From: Candidatus Binatia bacterium
Lineage (GTDB): Bacteria; Desulfobacterota; Binatia; Bin18
Assembly: GCA_022820725.1 (NCBI GenBank)
Contig: JAJEFA010000008.1
Location: 1 to 56,980 of the forward strand
Direction of reading: 5' to 3'
DNA: 56,980 nt
A model generated the notes under the pieces. That model searched no databases. It saw nothing but the letters and a program-made list of their open reading frames with translations, and was not told the DNA's origin. Positions 40,592 through 48,330 of the stretch are shown here, piece by piece (within the stretch, counting starts at the first letter, position 1; the number at the start of each line of letters is the position of its first letter). Made by a program: the position numbers and the translations under genes.

Positions 40592-41089
40592 ATGACGCCC
40601 TTACTCACCGACACCCTGGAGTCACCCATCGGTTGCCTCGTGCTCGTATTTGACGCAGGTCGGTTATGCGCACTTGACTACGCAGACAGCCACAGGCGGA
40701 TGACCCGGTTGTTGCAGCGGCGCTATCACCAGTTCCGGTTATGTGCAGCCTCCAAGCCTCTCGACGTGACACAACAGCTCAGAGCCTACCTCGGGGGAAA
40801 GCTCGACGCGATCGATAGCATTCAGGTGGACCCCGGCGGGACTGCGTTTCAACAAAAAGTCTGGGAGACGCTGCGGACTATTCCGCCGGGAACCACACGA
40901 ACCTACCATGACGTGGCCGAACAGATAGGCAGACCAAACGCCTGGCGCGCCGTCGGCAGGGCAAACGCCCTCAACCCGATCTCCATTGTCCTGCCCTGCC
41001 ATCGTCTCATTGGTGCCAACGGCGCACTTACCGGCTATGCCGGGGGTCTGGAACGCAAACACTGGCTGCTTCGGCATGAAGGAGTATGA
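40592..41089 (+). CDS. ogt: Methylated-DNA-[protein]-cysteine S-methyltransferase
   Basis: A 165-residue MGMT. The active Cys136 sits in NPISIVLPCHRLIGANG, preceded by FQQKVWETLRTIPPGTTRTYHDVAEQIGRPNAWRAVG (the helix-turn-helix and Arg finger). It repairs O6-alkylguanine in one turnover. ATG 40592 follows TAGGAGCCAAC. Its stop overlaps the ATG-rich start region of the epimerase gene, which suggests cotranscription. Confidence 0.95.
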   Translation: MTPLLTDTLESPIGCLVLVFDAGRLCALDYADSHRRMTRLLQRRYHQFRLCAASKPLDVTQQLRAYLGGKLDAIDSIQVDPGGTAFQQKVWETLRTIPPGTTRTYHDVAEQIGRPNAWRAVGRANALNPISIVLPCHRLIGANGALTGYAGGLERKHWLLRHEGV

Positions 41090-41091
41090 GT

Positions 41092-41994
41092 ATGAAAATT
41101 TTTGTGACCGGCGCGACCGGAGTCATTGGCCGTCATGTTGTTCCCCAACTTATTCAGGCCGGGCATCAGGTGACCGGCCTTGCGCGCACAGACCAGAAGG
41201 AGGCGCTTCTTCGCCAGTTCGGAGCAGCCCCGGTTCGGGTCGATCTGTTTGACCCAGTAGCGCTAAGGCCTGTGCTGGCCGGCCATGAGGCCGTCGCTAA
41301 TCTGGTGACCAATGTTCCGCCGATTGGACAGGCGCTGGAGCCCACCGCCTGGGAGATGCATGATCGCCTCCGCAACGAGGCGTCCCGGAGTGTGACTCGA
41401 GCGGCGGCTGAGGCGGGCTGTCGGATTTTCATCCAAGAGTCGATTACCTTTCCGTATGCGGATAAGGGGGCGGAGTGGATTGAGGAAAGCGATGCGGATA
41501 ACTGTCCGCCGGAGATGGCCAGCAGCCGCGTGGCAGAGGAACAGGCTGCCTGGTTCAGCACAAATAGCGGACAGGGCATCGTGCTGCGCTTCGCCCTGTT
41601 TTACGCCCATGACAGCTCGCATACCCAGGAATTTCAGGCTGCAATCCGTGCGGGCCAGTCTCCGTTTCTCGGCGACCCCGCCAGCTATATGAGCCATATT
41701 CACGCCGAGGATGCCGCTGCGGCCGTTGTGGCCGCGCTCAATGCGCCCGCGGGCATCTATAATGTTGCCGATGACCAGCCGCTGACCCGTCAGGAGTTGG
41801 CTGCCACCATTGCCGAGCTTGAGGGGGTGGCGTCCCCTGCCCGACCTGAGCCCATACAAGGAGAGCTACCTGGGAGTATCGAAGCCTTAACGCGCTCACA
41901 GCGCATCTCGAACAGGCATTTTAAGCACACCACGGGCTGGGCCCCTCTCTATCCCAGTGTAAGAGAGGGCTGGTATCAGATTCTCAATAGCTGA
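41092..41994 (+). CDS. NAD-dependent epimerase/dehydratase family (SDR) protein
   Basis: A 300-residue extended/atypical SDR. The nucleotide-binding motif is VTGATGVIGRHVVPQL at the start. VANLVTNVPP and IQESITFPYADKGAEW give the Ser region, but the canonical YxxxK is not clear (VAEEQAAWF), so catalytic activity may differ. ATG 41092 is preferred: AAGGAG is 7 bases upstream, while the earlier ATG at 41086 is only one base from it. It follows the repair methyltransferase with overlap. The small membrane protein gene begins 13 bases downstream. Confidence 0.87.
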   Translation: MKIFVTGATGVIGRHVVPQLIQAGHQVTGLARTDQKEALLRQFGAAPVRVDLFDPVALRPVLAGHEAVANLVTNVPPIGQALEPTAWEMHDRLRNEASRSVTRAAAEAGCRIFIQESITFPYADKGAEWIEESDADNCPPEMASSRVAEEQAAWFSTNSGQGIVLRFALFYAHDSSHTQEFQAAIRAGQSPFLGDPASYMSHIHAEDAAAAVVAALNAPAGIYNVADDQPLTRQELAATIAELEGVASPARPEPIQGELPGSIEALTRSQRISNRHFKHTTGWAPLYPSVREGWYQILNS

Positions 41995-42007
41995 GGAGGA
42001 GTGACCC

Positions 42008-42421
42008 ATGACTGTTGATACACGTATGCGCGTCGGTCTCTGGTTTCTCATTGTGAGTGGTGTCATGGTTGGCGCGTGGGCGCAATTCTTTCCCCAGGCG
42101 TTTTACGACAGTTTTCCCGGTCTTGGCCGGAGTTGGGTTTCGGTTGATGGTCCGTTTAATGAACATCTGGTTCGAGACGTAGGCGGCCTCTATTTAGCCC
42201 TGAGCATGGTGACCCTGATTGCGGTTTTTGCCAAAACCCGCGAAACGGTTCTTGCTTCCGCGCTCGGCTGGCTCGTCTCCCAGATTCCTCATTTCGCCTA
42301 CCACATGACGCATTTGCACGTGTACACTTCGATGCTGGATAAGGTTGGGAATGCGCTGACGCTGGGCCTACTTGTCCTGGTGCCAGCCTACGTGTTTGTG
42401 CGAGCGATCCAAGGAAAATAA
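42008..42421 (+). CDS. Small membrane protein with four predicted segments
   Basis: A 137-residue protein with membrane segments near 8-26 (VGLWFLIVSGVMVGAWAQF), 60-77 (LYLALSMVTLIAVFA), 83-100 (LASALGWLVSQIPHFAYH) and 116-131 (LTLGLLVLVPAYVFV). A conserved-looking FPQAFYDSFPGLGRSWV loop follows segment 1. ATG follows GAGGAGGAGTGACCC. Third gene of the repair/SDR set. I do not recognise its family with certainty. Confidence 0.75.
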   Translation: MTVDTRMRVGLWFLIVSGVMVGAWAQFFPQAFYDSFPGLGRSWVSVDGPFNEHLVRDVGGLYLALSMVTLIAVFAKTRETVLASALGWLVSQIPHFAYHMTHLHVYTSMLDKVGNALTLGLLVLVPAYVFVRAIQGK

Positions 42422-42473
42422 GGAGAAGGGATACGTACCAGATAGCACGCCATCTTTCAAAGCTACCGCCCTC

Positions 42474-42503
42474 TTGAAAAGTGACAATTGTCACTTGTAT
42501 AAA
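42474..42503 (+). promoter_or_regulatory. higBA promoter
   Basis: TTGAAA (42474-42479), an 18-base spacer and TATAAA (42498-42503). The predicted start of transcription falls near 42509-42511, at the GTG of higB, so the toxin could be translated from a leaderless mRNA. Confidence 0.55.
42479..42496. promoter_or_regulatory. 18 bp perfect palindrome, candidate HigA operator
   Basis: AAGTGACAATTGTCACTT (42479-42496) is a perfect palindrome that lies between the -35 and -10 boxes of the higBA promoter. Antitoxins of this type usually repress their own operon by binding such sites. Confidence 0.7.
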
Positions 42504-42508
42504 AATCT

Positions 42509-42787
42509 GTGGTTAAAAGCTTTAAGCATCGCGGGCTGAAACGTCTATATGAACGTGGCGACCGCAGACGGATCAATCCGAATTATGTTGGTAAAATCGA
42601 GTTGATCCTTGCCGACCTGGGTGCTTCCGAAACGCTTGAGCACATGCGCCGCCCCGGCTATCGGCTCCACGAACTCAAGGACGACATGAAAGGACTGTAT
42701 GCAGTGGATGTCTCGGGGAATTGGCGGATTATCTTCCGCTTTGAAGACGGCGAGGCGTCAGACATTGATTTGATTGATTACCACTAG
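42509..42787 (+). CDS. higB: HigB-type toxin (RelE/ParE-like mRNA interferase)
   Basis: A 92-residue RelE-superfamily toxin of the HigB kind: [33 protein letters not shown] and [34 protein letters not shown] with the C-terminal catalytic-type residues. Such toxins cleave mRNA on the ribosome. It starts with GTG 42509 and has no ribosome site, in keeping with a possible leaderless transcript. The antitoxin gene follows 14 bases after its stop, the toxin-first order usual for HigBA. Confidence 0.92.
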   Translation: MVKSFKHRGLKRLYERGDRRRINPNYVGKIELILADLGASETLEHMRRPGYRLHELKDDMKGLYAVDVSGNWRIIFRFEDGEASDIDLIDYH

Positions 42788-42801
42788 GCGAGGAAAAAGA
42801 T

Positions 42802-43089
42802 ATGGTTATGCACAGCCCACCCCACCCCGGCCGTCATGTCCGAGAGACTTGTTTGGAGCCGCTCAAACTGTCGGTCACCGCCGCATCAAAGGCTCTTGGC
42901 GTGACTCGGCAGACCCTCAACAATCTGGTCAATGAGAAAGCAGGGATTTCCCCGGAAATGGCGATACGGTTAGAAAAGATGGGTTGGGGAACGGCAGATG
43001 GATGGCTCCGGCTTCAAATGAACTATGATCTTGCACAGGTGCGTCGGAGAGAGAAAGAGATTGTTGTCCATCCATCTGCTCCAGTGTAG
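42802..43089 (+). CDS. higA: HigA-type antitoxin (XRE-like HTH)
   Basis: A 95-residue helix-turn-helix antitoxin: [40 protein letters not shown] is the HTH domain, preceded by the HPGRHVRET block and followed by [16 protein letters not shown]. It would neutralise HigB and repress the operon, probably at the palindrome 42479-42496. ATG follows GAGGAAAAAGAT. Confidence 0.93.
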   Translation: MVMHSPPHPGRHVRETCLEPLKLSVTAASKALGVTRQTLNNLVNEKAGISPEMAIRLEKMGWGTADGWLRLQMNYDLAQVRRREKEIVVHPSAPV

Positions 43090-43149
43090 ACCTCTCACCA
43101 CATCCGCGTGGAGATCGTTAGACAATTTCGCCTGACTCTAGAGGGTTCT

Positions 43150-43602
43150 ATGCTCCTGGAGCGACGACCGGCAACCCCGAGTGACACGGAATTTGCGCGC
43201 ATCTCACATCACGAGGCCTATCGCGAGGTCGTCTCTCGTCAATTCGGAGCATGGGATGAAGCGCTGCAAGCTCGCTTGTTCGAGGAGAAATGGATACCAG
43301 ACCAGTTTGAAATCGTCCTCTACGACGGCAACCCGTGCGGTTTCCTTTCAATAGAAGACCGCCCCGATCATATCTATGTGAGTGAAATCGTGATTGTCCC
43401 TCAGTTTCAAGGGCGCGGTATTGGCTCTCGACTCCTCAACGAAGAGATGCAACGCGGACGTGAAACGAAGTCTCCACTCCGGCTTCAAGTCCTCAAAGCA
43501 AACCGTGCTATCGAGCTATACCGCAGACTGGGATTCAAGGAGTGTGGCACGACGGAGACGCATCTCTGCATGGTCTGGGAAGCTTGTGAGGGACAAGCCT
43601 GA
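43150..43602 (+). CDS. GNAT family N-acetyltransferase
   Basis: A 150-residue GNAT protein. IYVSEIVIVPQFQGRGIGSRLL is the acetyl-CoA site (V-P-x-F-Q-G-R-G-I-G), and LQVLKANRAIELYRRLGFKE the C-terminal motif. ATG 43150 follows AGAGGG by about 5 bases; an earlier GTG at 43108 has no ribosome site. It could be the third gene of the higBA transcript (60-base gap), as GNAT genes sometimes follow toxin-antitoxin loci, but its role is unknown. Confidence 0.87.
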   Translation: MLLERRPATPSDTEFARISHHEAYREVVSRQFGAWDEALQARLFEEKWIPDQFEIVLYDGNPCGFLSIEDRPDHIYVSEIVIVPQFQGRGIGSRLLNEEMQRGRETKSPLRLQVLKANRAIELYRRLGFKECGTTETHLCMVWEACEGQA

Positions 43603-43619
43603 TAGCCTCCCTGTTCCAA

Positions 43620-44600
43620 CTACCGCGCGAATGCGTCTAATGTGGTCCGGACACTCCGGTCCATGTCCCCATCAATAGCCATCGGATAGAGAATGGAGTA
43701 CGTAGCCCCGGCCTTTTCAAAAGCTTCAGCCTGGTCCCGGCACTCTTGCGGAGTGCCCACAAGAGCACATTCGGCTGCCATGCGTTCGGACACGGCATCA
43801 GCCGCACCGGCCTGGTCTCCCTTGAGCGCGGCATCCATAATTTGGGCCGCTTCCTGCTCAAAGCCATGCCGCGCAAAGATTCGATTGTAAAATGGCATCT
43901 GGCCGTAAAAGGCTAACTGTTGTTGCACCGAGCGGAGCGCGAGGCCACGATCTTCACACACGCAGCAGTGGACAATAGGCGCAATCTCGACGTCCCGTGG
44001 AGAACGACCGGCTTTCTCCGCCCCGGCCGCAACGCCGTCAACAATTTCCTTCAACATCGTCGGGCCGTATTGGGCCGGGATACTCCCGTCAGCGAGTTCG
44101 CCAGTCATCTGAATACTCTTGGGCGATACGCCAGCGAGATAAATGGGGATTTTTCGTTCGGCTTTCGGGACCGGCAGGCCCGCGGCTCCGAGCTGAGACA
44201 GCCCAGGATGATCCCCATTCAGGACACTTTGCAGTTCTCCAATATAGGAGCGTAGTGCCGTCAGCGGTTTATCCATAGGCAGGCCATACGCCTGGTTCAG
44301 GGCGGCATGGCTCGTTCCGAGCCCCAGGAAGAGTCGGCCGGGGGCAATTGCATCAATCGTCAACGCGTGCAGAGCGGCTTGGAGGGGTGGATGCAGAAAA
44401 ATATTAAAGATCGCGGTGCCGACCTGAATACGGGAAGTCTCGCTCGCCAGGTGTTGGGTGAGGGCTAAAGCGTCCGAGGCCGCTTCGGTGACCAGGAAAT
44501 TCCGGAAGCCACGCTCCTCAGCCATTTTTGCATATTCGGTCGCACGCCCCAGCGTCACGCTGACCGATCCCGTGAACAGCAACATCCCAGGTGTTTGCAT
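43620..44600 (-). CDS. LLM class oxygenase, F420-dependent-like clade
   Basis: A 326-residue luciferase-like protein of the shorter, F420-dependent-like kind: MLLFTGSVSVTLGRATEYAKMAEERGFRNFLVTEAASDA, IQVGTAIFNIFLHPPLQAALHALTIDAIAPGRLFLGLGTSHA, and PIYLAGVSPKSIQMTGELADG. Its C-terminal CALVGTPQECRDQAEAFEKAGATY matches the two LLM paralogues at 47300 and 48331. ATG 44600 follows AAGGGGAAGAT. Whether the cofactor is F420 or FMN cannot be settled. It is divergent from the cytochrome-barrel gene. Confidence 0.9.
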   Translation of the reverse strand: MQTPGMLLFTGSVSVTLGRATEYAKMAEERGFRNFLVTEAASDALALTQHLASETSRIQVGTAIFNIFLHPPLQAALHALTIDAIAPGRLFLGLGTSHAALNQAYGLPMDKPLTALRSYIGELQSVLNGDHPGLSQLGAAGLPVPKAERKIPIYLAGVSPKSIQMTGELADGSIPAQYGPTMLKEIVDGVAAGAEKAGRSPRDVEIAPIVHCCVCEDRGLALRSVQQQLAFYGQMPFYNRIFARHGFEQEAAQIMDAALKGDQAGAADAVSERMAAECALVGTPQECRDQAEAFEKAGATYSILYPMAIDGDMDRSVRTTLDAFAR

Positions 44601-44708
44601 ATCTTCCCCTTATTCACTGACGATTCGTTACATGACAATTCCGCTTGTCCTGATATATACCCGGCCTGCCCCCCTTGGATAGCTGGGTATGATAGAAGAC
44701 GGATTCTT

Positions 44709-45797
44709 ATGATGGGGAAACACCTCGGACGAGGGTTATGCCTCGGCAGCGTCTTGATCCTTCTCCTCGGAGACACGGCTTGGTCCGCGCCCCTCGACGG
44801 ACCAGCCCTGTATGCAAAAGAATGTGCAAGCTGTCACGGCGAGGATGGGCGAGGGTCACCCGAAGACACCGCCCTGACCGTTCCGCTACCGGACTTTACG
44901 GACTGCTTGTCCAATAGCAGTGCATCAACAAGTGACTGGACCGATGTTATTACCAATGGCGGGGCATTCATGGACCTTTCGGATCAAATGCCCTCCTTTG
45001 GCGAGATTCTCAGCCCGGAAGAAATTCGGACCCTCCTCACCTATGTCCGAAACTTTTGTCAGGAAGAGGGCTGGCCACTCAGTGACCTGAATTTCCCCAA
45101 ACCCCTCTTTACGTCCAAAGCGTTTCCGGAAGATGAAGCGGAGCTTAAACAGGACTTCATCAAAGGAAAAAAAGGAACAAAAGAGTGGACGACAACGCTC
45201 GCATATGAGCAGCGACTTGGTGCCCGGGGGGAGTGGGAGCTCAACCTGCCGTATACCGTCAAGGAAACACACGAGAAGACGACCGCCGGCCCAGGCGACC
45301 TGTCACTCGCCTACAAACACGTCCTGTCCACCCACACGGAAAGGCGCGCGCTGACGGCCGCCGCCCTCGAAGTGGTTTTTCCTTCAGGCGACCGCGACCG
45401 AGGTCTGGGCGATGGCACGTTCGCGTTCGAGCCATCCTTTTTGAGTGGGATTGCGCTGCGCCAGTTTGTACTCCAAAGCCAGATCCAAGCGGTTCTTCCG
45501 CTCGACGAGGACCGGGCGGATCGACAAATGCGCTATCGGGTTGCCGGAAGTTATCTGACTTCACTGTTTAAGCGCGACCTCGTTCCCAACCTGGAGGTCG
45601 AGTTCCGTCATAACCTGCAAGGTGAGAGCAGTGAGGTACTCCTCCTGACCCCTCAACTCTATGCCGGCCTGCGCTCCCGTGGTCATGTTGCCTTGCGCAT
45701 TGGCGCCCAAATCCCCATAGCCGGGACGGACCCCTTTCATTACCGTATCGGCGCCGCTCTCGTCTGGGAGTATCTTGAGGGCGGGTTATGGTGGTAG
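44709..45797 (+). CDS. Exported c-type cytochrome fused to an outer-membrane beta-barrel
   Basis: A 362-residue protein. The signal peptide ends at AWSAP (about residue 27). Residues about 30-115 are a mono-haem cytochrome c with CASCHG and the axial-Met region SDQMPSFGEILSPEEIRTLLTYVRNFC. From about 160 to the end the chain shows amphipathic beta-strands (TTTLAYEQRLGARGEWELNLPYTV; RALTAAALEVVFPSGDR; HVALRIGAQIPIAG) closing on aromatic Trp-Trp, as in transporter-type barrels near PF13557. One haem fused to a barrel would place a redox centre at the outer membrane. ATG codons at 44709 and 44712 are both possible; no ribosome site is clear. Confidence 0.78.
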   Translation: MMGKHLGRGLCLGSVLILLLGDTAWSAPLDGPALYAKECASCHGEDGRGSPEDTALTVPLPDFTDCLSNSSASTSDWTDVITNGGAFMDLSDQMPSFGEILSPEEIRTLLTYVRNFCQEEGWPLSDLNFPKPLFTSKAFPEDEAELKQDFIKGKKGTKEWTTTLAYEQRLGARGEWELNLPYTVKETHEKTTAGPGDLSLAYKHVLSTHTERRALTAAALEVVFPSGDRDRGLGDGTFAFEPSFLSGIALRQFVLQSQIQAVLPLDEDRADRQMRYRVAGSYLTSLFKRDLVPNLEVEFRHNLQGESSEVLLLTPQLYAGLRSRGHVALRIGAQIPIAGTDPFHYRIGAALVWEYLEGGLWW

Positions 45798-45839
45798 GGA
45801 GCCTCGTTTTCAGCTCCGGAGAATACGAGGCGTGTACAT

Positions 45840-45914
45840 ATGCTCTCTTATGGGATTGGCTGGCTGCTCGGCGTCTCGATTTACTTGTTGAGTCTCTATG
45901 CAATCCCCTCATAA
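45840..45914 (+). CDS. Candidate small membrane peptide (24 aa)
   Basis: ATG 45840 to TAA 45912-45914 encodes 24 residues, mostly hydrophobic (LGVSIYLLSLYAIPS near the end). GAGG at 45827-45830 lies 9 bases before the ATG but falls inside an inverted repeat, GCCTCGT (45801-45807) with ACGAGGC (45825-45831), which could hide the ribosome site. It follows the cytochrome-barrel gene by 42 bases. Length and context leave it uncertain. Confidence 0.3.
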   Translation: MLSYGIGWLLGVSIYLLSLYAIPS

Positions 45915-46044
45915 GTTCAGGTCTCCCAAAAGGCTGAGAAGGCCCTTCCCTTGCATATGAGTGACGAAACGCACCCACAACCGCACACACCCCACGATCA
46001 CAGTCGCCATCAATGGCAATCAGGAATAATCAGTATGTCTTCTG

Positions 46045-46473
46045 TTATTGCTGATCCAGGTTCCACGGACCCACACCGGCGAACCGGGTTGGGGCAATGC
46101 GGGTGATAAAGCCGGGGTTGCTCCGATATTCCTTGGGTGGGAACTCTACATCTGGCCCGATATAGCGGTAGGCTAAGCGTTGGAGCAGGTCTGCCGCGTC
46201 CCCTTCAGTAATACGTGCCTTACCATAAACAACTAAATATTCTTGCAACTGCATTGGATTTTTCCCCAGACCCAGCATCGACAGCGCCACACTCGGGTTC
46301 CGACGAATATTCTTCACCTTTTGCCACTCACCCATGTGGCCGATGACAAACTCGCCGTCCTCAACACCAACCCACACCAAGGTTACCTGCGGACTACCGC
46401 TAGGATTTAATGTTGTTAGATGTGCCTGTGGCGCAGTCGCAATAAGGTTCTGGACAGATTCTGGGATTTCCAT
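46045..46473 (-). CDS. PPOX-class F420-dependent-type oxidoreductase
   Basis: A 142-residue split-barrel protein. HLTTLNPSGSPQVTLVWVGVEDGEFVIGHMGEWQKVKNIRRNPSVALSM is the N-terminal half, and RLAYRYIGPDVEFPPKEYRSNPGFITRIAPTRFAGVGPW is a C-terminal pattern common in the F420-dependent PPOX group. The small single-domain form lacks the extra helices of pyridoxamine oxidase. ATG follows AAGGAGGACGAC. It is the last gene of the minus-strand LLM set. F420 use is inferred from family resemblance. Confidence 0.85.
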   Translation of the reverse strand: MEIPESVQNLIATAPQAHLTTLNPSGSPQVTLVWVGVEDGEFVIGHMGEWQKVKNIRRNPSVALSMLGLGKNPMQLQEYLVVYGKARITEGDAADLLQRLAYRYIGPDVEFPPKEYRSNPGFITRIAPTRFAGVGPWNLDQQ

Positions 46474-46512
46474 GTCGTCCTCCTTGGATATTCTTTTCTT
46501 TATTTAATTGAC

Positions 46513-46680
46513 TCACATGAGCGTCTCACTGACATGCTCAATAAAAGCGAAAATAGCTACTTCGTTAGCTTCAGATATTGGGTTGCAATGTCTGGATTCT
46601 GGCGTGGGGGTCTGCTGCTTGAGCAACGTCTCTGGCTGACTGCCCGGACCAATATTGATGCCAAATAAGCCAAACTGCAT
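46513..46680 (-). pseudogene. Remnant of an LLM oxygenase gene (N-terminal 20 or so residues)
   Basis: A 55-residue ORF starting at ATG 46680 with GAGGAAA 6 bases upstream. The first 20 residues, MQFGLFGINIGPGSQPETLL, look like the start of an F420-type LLM protein, but the rest does not continue the barrel and the frame ends at 46513. It sits in the minus-strand gene set between the VOC and PPOX genes. Most likely the 5' end of a deleted LLM gene. Confidence 0.5.
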
Positions 46681-46734
46681 TGGCTGTTTCCTCTTTTTTG
46701 CCAATCTTGCTGCTGGTCCGCTCTCAAAGAGCAA

Positions 46735-47271
46735 TTAGCGCTGAACGCGACGAATCGGATCAGAGCCGTCCCATCCCTCAGCCGCATCTGCGATTTGCTG
46801 GAACAGTTCCGCCTTCCAGCCGCAGACTTCAGAGAGTTCGATCACCGTACCCGGATGCGCTTCTGTCTTGAGGTAGGCAAAGCGCCAGTTCTCGCCAATG
46901 ACGCCCGACTGGCCAACTTCGTACCCGAGCTCGTCCGCCTTTTTCAGGGCAGCGTCCATTTTAGCGGGAGTGTCCATCCAGTAGGCTACGTGCTGCAAGC
47001 CCTCACCCCCGGCTTGAAGAAAATCACGGACCATCGAAGGTTCATCATTGCGTTGCTGGATCAGTTCAATTTGCAGGGAGCCCGAGTTTGCCAGCGCCAC
47101 ACTCATATCAGCCGAGGTTGGTGCTCCATTGTATTGGAAGTTCTCAATTGTCACATGCTCAAGGTAATAGAACGGCCCAACGCCGAGCACCGTCGTCCAG
47201 TGCTGCAAGGCTGCCTCAATATCCCGGACTACATAACCATTTTGTCGGATTGCTCCAAAATAGCGGCTCAT
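46735..47271 (-). CDS. VOC superfamily (glyoxalase-like) protein
   Basis: A 178-residue VOC protein related to methylmalonyl-CoA epimerase-type folds: QNGYVVRDIEAALQHWTTVLGVGPFYYLEH at the N-terminus, IELIQQRNDEPSMVRDFLQAGGEGLQHVAYW in the middle, and HPGTVIELSEV near the end. The metal sites would include His in LQHVAYW and Glu in VIELSE. ATG follows GGGAAGGGGGCAAGGA. It lies between the LLM remnant and the LLM paralogue (28 bases apart) and may isomerise their product. Confidence 0.88.
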   Translation of the reverse strand: MSRYFGAIRQNGYVVRDIEAALQHWTTVLGVGPFYYLEHVTIENFQYNGAPTSADMSVALANSGSLQIELIQQRNDEPSMVRDFLQAGGEGLQHVAYWMDTPAKMDAALKKADELGYEVGQSGVIGENWRFAYLKTEAHPGTVIELSEVCGWKAELFQQIADAAEGWDGSDPIRRVQR

Positions 47272-47299
47272 TCCTTGCCCCCTTCCCTACATTGCAGCC

Positions 47300-48292
47300 T
47301 TACTGTGTAAATGCTCCTATCAGCCGCCGCCCAGCGGTAAGCGCGTCTTCCCCTACAGGCTGAGGCGCGATAATCGGGTAGTCGATCCCTGCCTCACGGA
47401 AACCGGCCAAGTGTTCCTGACAGCGCGAGACGGGCCCGACTAAACATACTGCATCCAGTAGATTGTCTGAGAGGCTAGAGGCCACCCCTGCCTGATCGTC
47501 CAACTCTAGTGCTTTTTCTACGTCATCCATCTCCTGAGCAAATCCACTCCTGCGGAACAGCTTGCGATAGAGGGGCAGGCCTAAGGCAAAGCCGAGAAAG
47601 GGACGGGCTGCTGCCCGGGCGGATTCAAGGTCATCAGACAGAAACGTGGGAATAAGAAGCGTGACGAGGGGGTCGCTTGGATTGCGGCCCGCTTTGTGGG
47701 CCCCCCGTTCCAGGCGCTTTTTCGCTTGCTGATAGCGTTCCGTTGTCGCCAGATAGAGCATCACCCCGTCCGCGATTTCCCCAGCCAATTCTACCGTCTC
47801 TAGTGCGAGTGCAGCAAAATGGATAGGAACAGAGTGCTTGACAGGCCAGTACGGACCTAACGGGGCTGGCCGTTGTTCCCCGCTGAAGACCTGACGCAGG
47901 ACTCGTGCCGTTTCCCGCAAGGCCAAGCGTGATTCCTGCCAGGGTATACCCAGCGCTTGGCTCATCTGGGATGAACTTGTTCCCAATCCCAAGACAAACC
48001 GTCCACCCGACAGCTCATCAATGGCAACCGCGCTTGCACCAAGCAGGGCAGGATGACGATAATCGACATGGGCGATGCCCGTCCCAACCGTGATGCGTTG
48101 GGTTGCCAGCGCTATGGCTTGAGCGGTCGCTAAGGCGTCGTTGATGAGCATACCTGCCTCAACCACAAACACCCCATCGAAACCGGCCTCCTCCGCGCGT
48201 TTGCCCAGCTCAACCGCCTGCGAATAGCGCAAGGGGGTTTGGCCTCCTTGCCCATACGCGCCAGGGTAAAGTGAGATCCCAAGTGGTGCCAT
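47300..48292 (-). CDS. LLM class oxygenase, F420-dependent-like clade (tandem paralogue 1)
   Basis: A 330-residue luciferase-like protein: ELGKRAEEAGFDGVFVVEAGMLINDALATAQAIALATQRITVGTGIA, RHPALLGASAVAIDELSGGRFVLGLGTSS, IHFAALALETVELAGEIADGVMLYLAT. It is a near paralogue of the next gene upstream (48331-49299), sharing AVAIDELSxGRF, LALETVELAGxIADG and DAVCLVGPxSRCQE blocks, so they arose by tandem duplication. ATG 48292 follows AAGGAGTCAGAC. It belongs to the minus-strand set with VOC, PPOX, HCCA isomerase and MetE-like genes. Confidence 0.91.
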   Translation of the reverse strand: MAPLGISLYPGAYGQGGQTPLRYSQAVELGKRAEEAGFDGVFVVEAGMLINDALATAQAIALATQRITVGTGIAHVDYRHPALLGASAVAIDELSGGRFVLGLGTSSSQMSQALGIPWQESRLALRETARVLRQVFSGEQRPAPLGPYWPVKHSVPIHFAALALETVELAGEIADGVMLYLATTERYQQAKKRLERGAHKAGRNPSDPLVTLLIPTFLSDDLESARAAARPFLGFALGLPLYRKLFRRSGFAQEMDDVEKALELDDQAGVASSLSDNLLDAVCLVGPVSRCQEHLAGFREAGIDYPIIAPQPVGEDALTAGRRLIGAFTQ

Positions 48293-48330
48293 GTCTGACT
48301 CCTTATTCAACTGACATGCTTGCTGAGAGA

